A stretch of DNA of 64,000 nt, from the NCBI RefSeq assembly GCF_000173075.1, contig NZ_ABVL01000022.1:1-64000 (forward strand). The letters run 5' to 3'. Made by a program: the position numbers and the translations under genes. Source of the stretch: Chthoniobacter flavus Ellin428. Its GTDB lineage: Bacteria > Verrucomicrobiota > Verrucomicrobiia > Chthoniobacterales > Chthoniobacteraceae. The notes under the pieces are model-generated. The model saw only the letters and a list, made by a program, of their open reading frames with translations, did no database searches and was not told the origin of the DNA. Positions 1-8,637 of this stretch are shown here, one piece after another; within the stretch, counting starts at the first letter, position 1, and the number at the start of each line of letters is the position of its first letter.

Positions 1-870
1 CGCAGTGCCCACGAGGCGCTGGAAAAGATCCGGCAGAACTTGATCCATGGGCGGAGCAGCATCTATGACGCCGACCTGGAAGGCTACTTCGATAGCATTC
101 CGCACGAGCAACTCATGAAATGCGTGAGGATGCGGGTGGTCGACGGCAGCGTGCTGCGGTTGATCGAGCAATGGTTGCGAGCGCCTGTGGAAGAGGAGTC
201 CAAAGGAGGTGGCCGGCGGCGGCGGCGGCGTCCGGAGAGCGGGACCCCGCAGGGCGGAGTCCTCTCACCGTTGTTGGCCAACATCTACCTGCACTGGTTC
301 GACCATGCCTTCCACGCGGTGGAGGGTCCGGCGCAATGGGCCGGAGCGGTCCTGGTCCGCTATGCGGATGACTTCGTCATTATGGCGCGGCAAGTGGGGA
401 CGAAACTGGAAGAGTTCGTGCGGGCGAAAATCGAGGACTGGCTGGGGCTGAAAATCAACCGGGAGAAAACCCGCGTGGTGGAGGTGCGAGAGCCCTCTGC
501 GGAGCTGGAGTTCCTCGGTTACAGCTTCCGGTTGGACCGCGACCTGGGTGGGCGGAAAATACGCTACTGGAACATGCAGCCTTCGGCCAAAGCGCTGGCG
601 CGTGAGCGCGAGAAGCTCCGTGGGTTGATCAACCGTCGGCGTGGCTGCCAAGCGCTGCCCGAACTGATCGCCGAACTCAACCGTCATCTGCGCGGCTGGG
701 CCAACTACTTCGGAGCCGGTTACAGCCGCAAGGCGTTCCGGGAAATCAACGCTCAAGTCAGTCGGCGGCTGGCGCGTCATCTGCGTCGCCGCAGTCAACG
801 AGGGTGGCGACCACCGAAAGGTACTTCGATCCACGCTCATCTCCAGCAACTTGGCCTGATCTACTTGTGA
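1..870 (+). CDS. Group II intron reverse transcriptase/maturase, 5' truncated by window edge
   Basis: The reading frame is already open at base 1 and ends at 870, giving about 289 residues of the C-terminal part of a group II intron-encoded protein. Visible motifs are SGTPQGGVLSPLLANIYL (RT block 4) and YADDFVIM, the catalytic YxDD box of reverse transcriptase. After the polymerase comes a maturase (domain X) region with the typical GWANYFGAGYS segment. A GGGRRRRRR basic stretch precedes the SGTPQGG block. The protein assists intron splicing and, with its RNA, copies it into DNA target sites. Intron domain V follows directly downstream, so this is an intron maturase rather than a retron or diversity-generating RT. 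The N-terminal RT blocks lie outside the window, so intactness cannot be judged. Confidence 0.93.
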   Translation, partial: RSAHEALEKIRQNLIHGRSSIYDADLEGYFDSIPHEQLMKCVRMRVVDGSVLRLIEQWLRAPVEEESKGGGRRRRRRPESGTPQGGVLSPLLANIYLHWFDHAFHAVEGPAQWAGAVLVRYADDFVIMARQVGTKLEEFVRAKIEDWLGLKINREKTRVVEVREPSAELEFLGYSFRLDRDLGGRKIRYWNMQPSAKALAREREKLRGLINRRRGCQALPELIAELNRHLRGWANYFGAGYSRKAFREINAQVSRRLARHLRRRSQRGWRPPKGTSIHAHLQQLGLIYL

Positions 871-1000
871 ATGCCTCGTCCAAGAACGTTCTGCGAAAGC
901 CGGATGCGGGAAATCTGCACGTCCGGTTTGACGAGGGGAGGGGCGGTCGACGGTCATGGCCATTACGGCTCTCATTCCGTCACCCCCCTCCTACTCTACC
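871..1000 (+). ncRNA. Group II intron 3' end (domains V and VI)
   Basis: Bases 897-930 form a group II domain V: an AGC triad at 898-900, a lower stem pairing AGCCGG with CCGGTT, and an upper hairpin with a GAAA loop (910-913). Domain VI should be the following G-rich arm starting near 931 (GAGGGGAGGGG) that pairs back to the C-rich stretch near 981-990. The intron probably ends around 998-1000 in CTACTCTACC. The exact splice boundary is inferred from the typical ending, not proven. The intron 5' end lies upstream of the window. Confidence 0.85.
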
Positions 1001-1067
1001 GTTTAAAATTTCTTTAGTTGCGGCTCCGCCGCGCTAAGTCCTCTGCGTTAAATCCAGCCGTCACCAA

Positions 1068-2582
1068 ATGCACGACCGCGGCCTCCGCCTTCTGCTCCTC
1101 GCGTCGGTCTTCACCATCGCGACTTGCGGGCTCATTTACGAGCTCATCGCCGGCACCATCGCCAGCTATCTCCTCGGCGATTCCGTCCTGCAATTCTCCA
1201 CGGTCATCGGCGTCTACCTTTTCGCCATGGGCATCGGCTCGTGGCTCTCGCGTTATGTGGAGAAAAATCTCCTCGGCGTTTTCATCCAGGTCGAATTCCT
1301 CATCGCCCTCTTCGGCGGTTCCGCGGCCGCGGGACTTTTCGCGCTCTTCGCCTACGTCAGCTCCTTTCGCGTCCTCCTCTACGCGATCGTCCTCATCATC
1401 GGCACGCTCGTCGGCCTGGAGATCCCGCTGCTCCTCCGCCTCCTCGAGGGACGCCTGCAGTTCAAGGATCTCATCTCGAAAGTCTTCACCTTCGATTACA
1501 TCGGCGCGCTGCTCGCCTCCCTGCTCTTCCCGCTCGTCCTGGTCCCTTACTGCGGCGTGGCGCGCTCCGGATTTCTTTTCGGCATCCTGAACGGCGTCGT
1601 CGGGCTCATCGCGCTTTGGGCCTTGTGGGATCAAGTGCCGCGCGCCCGCCTGCTGCGCCTCAGTGGCCTAGCCGTGCTCGCGCTGCTCATCACTGGCTTC
1701 GCCTTCTCCGAGCGCATCATGACCTGGAGCGAAGCGGCCGCCTACGGCGAGGACGTCATCTTCGCCAAGTCGACGCCCTATCAACGCATCACCATCACCC
1801 GCCGCGACGATGACATGCGGCTCTATCTCAACGGCAACCTGCAATTCAGCACCCGCGACGAGTACCGCTATCACGAATCGCTCATCCATCCCGGTCTTTC
1901 CCGTCTGCCGCACGCGCGGCACGTGCTGGTCCTCGGCGGCGGTGACGGCCTCGCCGTGCGGGAGATTCTGCGCTACCCGCAAATCGAAAACGTCACGCTC
2001 GTCGACCTCGATCCTGCGATGACGCGCCTCTTTTCCACGCAGGAAATGCTCACCGTGTTGAACCGCGGAGCGCTGACTGCCCCGCGCGTCCATGTCATCA
2101 ATGGCGACGCCTTCGCCTGGCTGCGCGCCAATCGCGAAGTCTTCGACTTCATCGTGGCGGACTTTCCCGATCCCTCGAATTTCTCCATCGGCAAACTCTA
2201 TTCCACCGCCTTTTACCAGCGCGCCAAAACCGCGCTGGCCGAGAATGGCGCCATGGTCATCCAGTGCACGTCTCCGTTTGTCGCGCGCAAAAGTTTCTGG
2301 TGCATCGACGAAACGCTGCACGCCTGCGGCCTCGTCACCGAGCCGTATCACGCCTATGTCCCTTCCTTCGGCGAATGGGGTTACATCCTCGCCTCGCCGC
2401 GCCCCCTCTCGCGGGACTTTGAGCTGCCCGGCGGATTGCGTTTTCTCGACCAGGGCAATCTCGTGTCGCTCTTCGAATTCCCGCCCGACATGGCGCGTGT
2501 GTCAACGGATATCAATCGCCTGAACAATCAGGCCCTCGTGCGCTACTTTGAAATCGAGTGGGCCCGCTATTCGCGCCAATGA
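1068..2582 (+). CDS. Membrane-bound polyamine aminopropyltransferase (spermidine synthase family)
   Basis: A 504-residue two-part protein. Residues 1 to about 215 are a chain of hydrophobic membrane segments. The C-terminal half is a spermidine-synthase-like Rossmann domain with DEYRYHE, the nucleotide-binding LGGGDGLAVREIL, the acidic strand VTLVDLDPAM and the DFPDP active-site loop. The family transfers aminopropyl groups from decarboxylated S-adenosylmethionine to an amine. The stop overlaps the next start (ATGA at 2579-2582), and SpeD, which makes the aminopropyl donor, is two genes downstream, which supports the substrate assignment. The acceptor amine cannot be read from the sequence. 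Confidence 0.88.
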   Translation: MHDRGLRLLLLASVFTIATCGLIYELIAGTIASYLLGDSVLQFSTVIGVYLFAMGIGSWLSRYVEKNLLGVFIQVEFLIALFGGSAAAGLFALFAYVSSFRVLLYAIVLIIGTLVGLEIPLLLRLLEGRLQFKDLISKVFTFDYIGALLASLLFPLVLVPYCGVARSGFLFGILNGVVGLIALWALWDQVPRARLLRLSGLAVLALLITGFAFSERIMTWSEAAAYGEDVIFAKSTPYQRITITRRDDDMRLYLNGNLQFSTRDEYRYHESLIHPGLSRLPHARHVLVLGGGDGLAVREILRYPQIENVTLVDLDPAMTRLFSTQEMLTVLNRGALTAPRVHVINGDAFAWLRANREVFDFIVADFPDPSNFSIGKLYSTAFYQRAKTALAENGAMVIQCTSPFVARKSFWCIDETLHACGLVTEPYHAYVPSFGEWGYILASPRPLSRDFELPGGLRFLDQGNLVSLFEFPPDMARVSTDINRLNNQALVRYFEIEWARYSRQ

Positions 2583-4165
2583 AAACGCGGCGCGATTTCC
2601 TGGCAACGACCGGCGCGGGTGCCGCGGCTCTGCTCGCGGGCTGCCACCGGGCATCGGCCACTTACCCCGGCAGCATTGTCGGTGCGTCTTCCGCCATCGG
2701 CCATCGCCTGCGCGATGGAACTTTTCCCACGCCTTCCGAGACAATCGAGACAAAGGTCGTGATCGTTGGCGGCGGCATCAGCGGCCTGGCCGTGGCGCGG
2801 CGTCTGGATCATCACGGCATGCGCGAATTCCTGCTGCTCGAACTCGAGCACGAAGCCGGCGGCAACGCCGCCAGCGGACGCAACGCCGTCTCCGCCTACC
2901 CGTGGGGCGCACACTATGTGCCTCTGCCGAATGAGGAATCCACCGAGGTGCTCGCCCTCTTCGAGGAACTCGGACTCACCCGCGGACGCGGCACGAATGG
3001 CGCGCCGATTTTCGATGAGGAATCGCTCTGCTCCGATCCGCTGGAGCGCCTCTTCGACGCTGGCCGCTGGCAGGAAGGCCTGCTCCCGCAGATCGGCATC
3101 ACCGATGCCGATCGTCGCCAGTACGAAGCCTTCTTCACCCGCATGGTGCAATTCCGGGACCGGCGCGGCAGCGATGGGCGGCCAGCCTTCACCATCCCGC
3201 TCGATCTCAGCTCCCGCGATCCCGAGCTGCTCGCCCTCGATCGGATCACCATGGCCGAGTGGTTGCGGACCCAACATTTCGACTCCGTGCCGCTGCTCTG
3301 GCACGTCGACTATTGCTGCCGCGACGATTACGGCGCCGGCATCGCCCATGTCTCCGCGTGGGCGGGCGTCCACTATTTTGCTTCGCGGCGAGGCCGCGCC
3401 GCCAATGCGGATCCCGATGCCGTCGTCACCTGGCCCGAGGGCAACGGTTGGCTCGCGCATCAACTCGCCGCGCCACTCCGCGAGCGCCTGCGCGGCGGAT
3501 ACGTCGTTTTCAATATCGAGCAAAACGGCGAGGACGTCTTTGTCGATGCCTTCGATCTCGCCCGCGAGCGCAGCGTCCGCCATCGCGCGCGCGGAGTGGT
3601 CTGCGCCGCGCCACGCTTCGTCGCGCAACGCATCGTGCGCGGTCTCTCGCCGACGAGTGGCCTCGAGTATTCCCCGTGGATGGTCGCGAACATCACCGTC
3701 GACACCCTGCCGGGGGGCAACGGCGCCGCGCTGGCCTGGGACAATGTTGCCCGCGCAAGCGCCTCGCTCGGCTACGTCGTCGCCACGCATCAGGACATCA
3801 CTCTCGTCCCGCAGCAATCCGTGCTCACGCACTACTGGCCGCTCGATGTCGTCGATCCGCGCGACGCCCGTCAACAAGCCATCGCCAGGACGCATCGCGA
3901 ATGGTGCGACCTCATCGTCGCCGATCTCGTGCAAATTCATCCCGGCATCGAAGAGCACATTCAGAACATCGACGTCTGGCTCTGGGGCCACGGCATGATC
4001 CGCCCTGTGCCCGGTTTCATCTGGGGCGAGGAACGCGCCCGCATGTTGCCACCGCACGGTGCCGTCGTCTTCGCACACTCCGACATGAGCGGCATTTCCA
4101 TTTTCGAGGAAGCCTTTACCCGCGGCACCCACGCCGCCGATTCGCTCCTGCCGCTCCTCGCCTGA
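2579..4165 (+). CDS. Tat/lipoprotein FAD-dependent amine-oxidase-like oxidoreductase
   Basis: I start at 2579 (ATGA overlap with the aminopropyltransferase stop), giving 528 residues. The N-terminus MKTRRDFLATTGAG carries a twin-arginine motif followed by a lipobox-like LLAGC, so the protein is probably exported folded and lipid-anchored. A Rossmann FAD motif follows: VVIVGGGISGLAVARRL, then ELEHEAGGNA. The fold fits NAD(P)/FAD-binding amine oxidases. Its place between a spermidine-synthase-like enzyme and SpeD suggests it acts on a polyamine or polyamine conjugate; that is inference from context. Two bases separate it from speD. Confidence 0.82.
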   Translation: MKTRRDFLATTGAGAAALLAGCHRASATYPGSIVGASSAIGHRLRDGTFPTPSETIETKVVIVGGGISGLAVARRLDHHGMREFLLLELEHEAGGNAASGRNAVSAYPWGAHYVPLPNEESTEVLALFEELGLTRGRGTNGAPIFDEESLCSDPLERLFDAGRWQEGLLPQIGITDADRRQYEAFFTRMVQFRDRRGSDGRPAFTIPLDLSSRDPELLALDRITMAEWLRTQHFDSVPLLWHVDYCCRDDYGAGIAHVSAWAGVHYFASRRGRAANADPDAVVTWPEGNGWLAHQLAAPLRERLRGGYVVFNIEQNGEDVFVDAFDLARERSVRHRARGVVCAAPRFVAQRIVRGLSPTSGLEYSPWMVANITVDTLPGGNGAALAWDNVARASASLGYVVATHQDITLVPQQSVLTHYWPLDVVDPRDARQQAIARTHREWCDLIVADLVQIHPGIEEHIQNIDVWLWGHGMIRPVPGFIWGEERARMLPPHGAVVFAHSDMSGISIFEEAFTRGTHAADSLLPLLA

Positions 4166-4166
4166 C

Positions 4167-4511
4167 ATGAACGCGCCCCTCGCCCGCCATACCCTGCTCG
4201 AGCTCCACGACTGCGACGCCCGCCTGCTCAACGCGCCCGCCGATCTCAAGGAACTCCTCCTCGAAGCCGTGCGCCGCGGTCACGGCACGATCGTCACCGA
4301 CGTCTTCCACACCTTCAGCCCGCACGGGGTGAGCGGCGTCGTCGTTATCGCCGAATCGCATGTCGCCATCCACACCTGGCCGGAGCACAGCTATGCTGCC
4401 GTGGACATCTTTTCCTGCGGCACCAAGCTCGACCACACGATCATCCGCGACTGGATCCAGCAAGGCCTCCACGCCCAACGCGCCGAAAGCCGCGAGCTCA
4501 CGCGCGGCTGA
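4167..4511 (+). CDS. speD: S-adenosylmethionine decarboxylase proenzyme (prokaryotic type)
   Basis: A 114-residue protein, the usual length of the short bacterial/archaeal class. The motif ESHVAIHTWPE contains the serine that is converted into the pyruvoyl cofactor by self-cleavage at the Glu-Ser bond. The conserved cysteine is in FSCGTKLD. The enzyme makes decarboxylated S-adenosylmethionine, the aminopropyl donor for spermidine synthesis. It starts one base after the stop of the flavin oxidoreductase and is the third gene of the polyamine trio. Confidence 0.95.
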   Translation: MNAPLARHTLLELHDCDARLLNAPADLKELLLEAVRRGHGTIVTDVFHTFSPHGVSGVVVIAESHVAIHTWPEHSYAAVDIFSCGTKLDHTIIRDWIQQGLHAQRAESRELTRG

Positions 4512-4513
4512 AA

Positions 4514-5911
4514 TCAGGCCAGGCCGGTGAGATGATAGGTCACGATCACCACCAGCACCGCCAGCGTCTTGAGACACGTGATGACGAAGATATCGCCATA
4601 GGCCTGGCGATGCGTGAGACCGGTGACCGTGAGCAGCGTGATCACCGCGCCGTTGTGCGGTAGCGTGTCCATCCCGCCGCTGGCCATCGCCGCGATACGA
4701 TGCACCACTTCCAACGGAATGCCGGCCGCATGCGCATTTTGCGCAAAGGTATCACCCATCGCCGCGAGGGCAATGCCGAGGCCACCTGACGCGGAGCCGG
4801 TGATCCCGGCCAGCGAGGTCACGGTGATGGCTTCATTGACCAGTGGGTGTGGAACGGATTTCAGCGCATTCGCCACCACCAGAAAGCCGGGCAGCCCGGC
4901 GATGACCGCACCAAAACCGTACTCCGATGCGGTATTCATCGAGGCCAGCAGCGCACCGCTGATCGCCGCTTTCGAGCCCTCGGCAAACCGGGCCGTGACC
5001 GGTTTCCACGCGCAGGCCAGCACCATGAGAATCCCGCCGAACAACGCGCCTTCCACGGCCCAGATGGCCGCCACTTTCGCGATCTCCTGCGTGACGGGCG
5101 CGGCTTTGCCGATCACTGCAGGCACAAACGAGTGCGTCTCCCCGTAGAGGCGGGGAATGTAAATCGTGAAGACCTTGTTCAAGATGCCGACCAGCACGAG
5201 CGGCAGGAGGGCCACCCAGGGATTGGCCAGGCGATCGTGAGCGAATGGCTCCGGCTCTTGCTTCAAATCGGCGCCGTATCCTTCCCCAGCAGCGATCGCC
5301 AGTCCTCCCCGCCAGCGCAGATACAGCACGCCGGTAATGAGGATGAACACCGCGCCGATGCTCCCGAGCCACGGGGCGGCGTAGGCGTTCGTTTTGAAAA
5401 ATGGAATCGGAATGATGTTCTGGATCTGCGGAGTGCCCGGGAGCGCATCCATGGTGAACGTGAACGCGCCCAGCGCCACGGTGGCGGGAATCAACCGCTT
5501 CGGCAGGCCGCTCTCGCGAAAAAGTTCGGCCGCGAAGGGATAGACCGCGAAGACGACGACGAACAGCGAGACACCGCCGTAGGTCAGCAACGCGCAGACC
5601 GCGACGATCGCGAGGATGGCGTGCTGGGGCCCAGCGATGCGGACCACGGCAGCGACGATCGATTTCGAAAAACCGGAGAGCTCAATGACTTTCCCAAACA
5701 CCGCCCCGAGCAGGAAGACGGGGAAGTAAAGCTTCAGGAAGCCGACCATCTTGTCCATGAAGAGGCCGGTAAACATCGGTGCGACGAGTGAGGGATCCGT
5801 GAGCAACACGGCGCCCAGCGCCGCCACCGGCGCGAAAAGAATGACGCTGTGCCCGCGATAAGCCGCGTACATCAATAGCGCCAGCGCCGCGAGGATGACG
5901 AGGCAACTCAT
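4514..5911 (-). CDS. GntP-family permease, probably 3-hydroxybutyrate/organic acid uptake
   Basis: A 465-residue, almost entirely hydrophobic protein with many membrane segments and typical GntP-family stretches such as YGGVSLFVVVFAVYPFA, FTMDALPGTPQIQNIIP and TGSASGGLGIAL. GntP members are proton symporters for gluconate and related hydroxy acids. It is the last gene of a minus-strand operon and overlaps the 3-hydroxybutyrate dehydrogenase stop by four bases (ATGA). Because every other gene in the operon handles C4 ketone bodies, 3-hydroxybutyrate (or acetoacetate) is the likely substrate. Family assignment is firm; substrate is inferred. Confidence 0.87.
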   Translation of the reverse strand: MSCLVILAALALLMYAAYRGHSVILFAPVAALGAVLLTDPSLVAPMFTGLFMDKMVGFLKLYFPVFLLGAVFGKVIELSGFSKSIVAAVVRIAGPQHAILAIVAVCALLTYGGVSLFVVVFAVYPFAAELFRESGLPKRLIPATVALGAFTFTMDALPGTPQIQNIIPIPFFKTNAYAAPWLGSIGAVFILITGVLYLRWRGGLAIAAGEGYGADLKQEPEPFAHDRLANPWVALLPLVLVGILNKVFTIYIPRLYGETHSFVPAVIGKAAPVTQEIAKVAAIWAVEGALFGGILMVLACAWKPVTARFAEGSKAAISGALLASMNTASEYGFGAVIAGLPGFLVVANALKSVPHPLVNEAITVTSLAGITGSASGGLGIALAAMGDTFAQNAHAAGIPLEVVHRIAAMASGGMDTLPHNGAVITLLTVTGLTHRQAYGDIFVITCLKTLAVLVVIVTYHLTGLA

Positions 5912-6681
5912 TGCGCCGTCCAGCCACCATCGATGGCGATCGCCTGCCCCGTGACATTGCGCGCCAGCGGGCTGATGAGATACTCGATGGCGGCGGCGAC
6001 TTCCTCAAAAGTGATGAAGGCCTTCTTAGGCATCGGCGCGAGCATCACTTTGTCGATCACTTCATCCTCCGAAATCCCCCGTGTCCGAGCCTGCCCGGCA
6101 ATCTGCGCATCGACCAACGGCGTGCGGATGTAAGCCGGACAAATCGTATTGCTGGTGATATCGACGCCCCCCGTCTCCAGCGCCAGCACCTTGGAGAAGC
6201 CGAGCAGCGCATGCTTCGCCGCGGTGTAGGCCGACTTGTAAGGCGAAGCGATGAGGCTGTGTATCGAACCGATATGAATGATCCGGCCGAAGTGATGCGC
6301 GCGCATCCCGGGCAACACCGCGCGCGTCATGAGAAACGTCCCTTTCAGCATCACGTCGTTCAGCAAATCCCATTTCTCAACCGGGTATTCCTCGATGCCT
6401 GCGACATGCTGCAGTCCGGCGTTATTAATCAACACATCGACCCGCGTGTCGCCCAATTCCGCGAGCAACTGCCCGATGCTTTCCTCGGAAGTCACATCGA
6501 GCGCAAAAGCACTCGCGTGACCGCCCGCCGCGTGAATCTGCTTCACCGTCTCCTCGGCCGCGTCGAGGTTGAGGTCCGTGGCGAAAATGGTATGCCCCGC
6601 GCGAGCCAGCGTGGCGCCGATGCCACGGCCCAAGCCGCTGCCGGCGCCGGTGATGAGAATATTGCGATCGTGATGTTTCAT
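5908..6681 (-). CDS. bdhA: 3-hydroxybutyrate dehydrogenase (short-chain dehydrogenase)
   Basis: A 257-residue classical short-chain dehydrogenase. It shows the NAD-binding TGAGSGLG, the structural NNAGLQHV, the catalytic Ser-Tyr-Lys in IGSIHSLIASPYKSAYTAAKH, and the C-terminal GQAIAIDGGW. The NNAGLQHVAGIEEYP and IHSLIASPYKSAY stretches are characteristic of 3-hydroxybutyrate dehydrogenases, which oxidise 3-hydroxybutyrate to acetoacetate with NAD. It overlaps both neighbours by ATGA junctions (acyl-CoA ligase upstream, permease downstream), so the three are translationally coupled. Confidence 0.93.
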   Translation of the reverse strand: MKHHDRNILITGAGSGLGRGIGATLARAGHTIFATDLNLDAAEETVKQIHAAGGHASAFALDVTSEESIGQLLAELGDTRVDVLINNAGLQHVAGIEEYPVEKWDLLNDVMLKGTFLMTRAVLPGMRAHHFGRIIHIGSIHSLIASPYKSAYTAAKHALLGFSKVLALETGGVDITSNTICPAYIRTPLVDAQIAGQARTRGISEDEVIDKVMLAPMPKKAFITFEEVAAAIEYLISPLARNVTGQAIAIDGGWTAQ

Positions 6682-8534
6682 GGGGAAAGCACGCTGTAAC
6701 GCGCCCGCAATTCGCGGCGCATGACTTTGTTGGAGGCGGTGCGGGGCAGCGCATCGATCACGACGACATCGTGAATTTTGAAAAGCGGATTGAGCTCACG
6801 CTTGATCGCGCCCTGCATCGCCGTGGCGAGCTGCGCCTTGTCCGACGCGCCGGAGCAGACCGCGTAGATCACGAGCTGGCTCGGTCCGCCGTCCCGGTCG
6901 GCCACGGCGATCGCCGCCGTCTCCGTCACCCCCGGCACGCCGCGCAAAGTTTGCTCGATCTCCGCCGAGCTTACCTTGATCCCACCCAGATTCATCGTGT
7001 CATCCGCCCGCCCCAGCGCCCGCCAATAGCCACCCGGCAGCCGTTCCATCTGGTCACCATGCCGCCGCAGCACTTCGCCCGCGGGCCCACGCGGTGTACC
7101 GGCGAAATAGGTTTCGTGATGGTCCTTGTTGAGCAGCGTATTCGAAAGACCGATGGACGGCGGCACGAGGAACAACTCGCCGATGTCCGCCGTTCGCTCC
7201 TCTTCATCGAGAATCATCACCTCGAGCCCCAGCGTCGGGGTGTTAAAAGTCCCCGCGGCCATCGGGCGCGCGAGCGTGTTGGTCATGTACGCGCCGCCGA
7301 TCTCCGTCCCGCCGCAGTACTCGATCACCGGCTTGCCGCCGGCAAATTGCATGAGCCACCGCATGTCGTCCGCGCGCGAACATTCGCCGGTGGAAGCGAA
7401 GGCCTCGATTGCGCTCCAATCGAGCCCGTCGAGACATCCGCTTGTCCGCCACGTGCGCACCAGGCTCGGCACCAGACCCAACACGGTTGCCCCGCTCGCC
7501 TCCACGAACTGGCCAAATCCTTTCCCCGTCGGCGCGCCGCAATACAGGCCGATCGCCGCGCGATTCATCAACGCGCCGAAGATCAGCCATGGTCCCATCA
7601 TCCAGCCGAGATTCGTCGGCCAGACGACCACATCGGCCGGCTGCACATTCACGTGAAAGTGGGCGTCCACCGCGCACTTGATCGGCGTCGTGTGTGTCCA
7701 CGGGATCGCCTTCGGGTCGCCCGTGGTCCCCGAGGAGAAAAGGATGTTTGTTGTATCCGCCGGCGCACGCGGCTCGCATTTCAGCGGCGCCTCCATTGCT
7801 AGAAATTCCTCCCATGCGTAATCCCCGATGCGCAGCGGCTGCTTCAAACTCCCCGCCGCCGGCAGCACGATGCAGCGCGGCGCGCCGGCCTCGATGGCCT
7901 GCGCGTAAAGCGGATGCGATTTTCCCGCGCGAACCTGCACATCCTGCGTGAACACCCCCACCGCCTCGGCGATGCGCAACCGCGTTGCGATCTCGCGCGG
8001 AGCAAAGCTATCCGCGATCCCCACCACCGCGCATCCCGCGGCCACAATGCCCAGGTAGATCGCCACCGATTCCGCGGTCATCGGCATGAAGATCGCCAGC
8101 GCGTCCCCCGGCTGATAGCCGAGCCAGCGGAGATTCGCCGCTACGCATCCTACGAGCGTCTGCAACTCGCCGAAAGTCATCCGGACCATTTCACCACCCT
8201 CGGTTTGGTGAATGATCGCCGTGGTCTTCTGCGGCGCGGTAAAGCAACTCTCGACGATATTCATCCGCGCGCCGGGGAGCCACTCTGGTGCTTCCTCGCC
8301 CCGCGAGAGATCCACGACCTCCCGATAAGGCTGTTGAAAACGCACCCCAATCCGCTCGATCGCCAGCCGCCAATATTCCGCGCGGTGCTGCACCGACCAG
8401 GCGTGCAATTCCTCGTACGTGCCCTTCCCGGTTTCCCGCATCAGCCATCCCACATTGGTCGTGTCGATGAATTCCTCGGTGGGCGTCCAATCGGCTGCCG
8501 GAGTTGAGTTCGTTTCGTCGCTGGGGGAAAGCAT
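6678..8534 (-). CDS. AMP-dependent acyl-CoA ligase, probably acetoacetate--CoA ligase
   Basis: A 618-residue ANL-superfamily adenylate-forming enzyme. The phosphate-binding loop is FSSGTTGDPKAIPWTH; EYCGGTEIGG matches the adenine-binding region; GRADDTMNLGGIKVSS is the hinge; the C-terminal lysine lies in RTASNKVMRREL. It has an acetyl-CoA-synthetase-like N-terminal extension. Placed between a thiolase and 3-hydroxybutyrate dehydrogenase, it most likely activates acetoacetate to acetoacetyl-CoA, giving the thiolase its substrate. An acetyl-, propionyl- or other short-chain ligase cannot be excluded from sequence alone. Confidence 0.85.
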   Translation of the reverse strand: MLSPSDETNSTPAADWTPTEEFIDTTNVGWLMRETGKGTYEELHAWSVQHRAEYWRLAIERIGVRFQQPYREVVDLSRGEEAPEWLPGARMNIVESCFTAPQKTTAIIHQTEGGEMVRMTFGELQTLVGCVAANLRWLGYQPGDALAIFMPMTAESVAIYLGIVAAGCAVVGIADSFAPREIATRLRIAEAVGVFTQDVQVRAGKSHPLYAQAIEAGAPRCIVLPAAGSLKQPLRIGDYAWEEFLAMEAPLKCEPRAPADTTNILFSSGTTGDPKAIPWTHTTPIKCAVDAHFHVNVQPADVVVWPTNLGWMMGPWLIFGALMNRAAIGLYCGAPTGKGFGQFVEASGATVLGLVPSLVRTWRTSGCLDGLDWSAIEAFASTGECSRADDMRWLMQFAGGKPVIEYCGGTEIGGAYMTNTLARPMAAGTFNTPTLGLEVMILDEEERTADIGELFLVPPSIGLSNTLLNKDHHETYFAGTPRGPAGEVLRRHGDQMERLPGGYWRALGRADDTMNLGGIKVSSAEIEQTLRGVPGVTETAAIAVADRDGGPSQLVIYAVCSGASDKAQLATAMQGAIKRELNPLFKIHDVVVIDALPRTASNKVMRRELRARYSVLSP

Positions 8535-8549
8535 CGCAGAAAGATTCAG

Positions 8550-8628
8550 TTCTTAATCTTAATCTTACTCCTAATCTTAATCTGCATTCGTGGGGAGGGA
8601 TTAGAGTAGATTAGGATTAAGAGTAGAA
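8550..8628. repeat. Inverted repeat of TAATCTTAATC units (family C, copy 1)
   Basis: Between the thiolase stop and the ligase start, bases 8550-8582 contain repeated TTAATCTTAATC units and bases 8599-8628 the reverse complement in degenerate form (GGATTAAGAG). They can fold into a long A/T-rich hairpin. The same sequence style recurs at 15648-15733 before rtcB. It does not interrupt the operon order and may act as an mRNA hairpin or be a small mobile palindrome. Confidence 0.7.
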
Positions 8629-8637
8629 AACTTCCGC

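Noticed and set aside
1..870. Retron or diversity-generating reverse transcriptase
   Set aside because: Maturase-type C-terminus and a group II domain V directly downstream identify an intron-encoded protein.
1014..1634. Acidic minus-strand open frame opposite the aminopropyltransferase
   Set aside because: Charged low-complexity product typical of antisense frames in GC-rich DNA.
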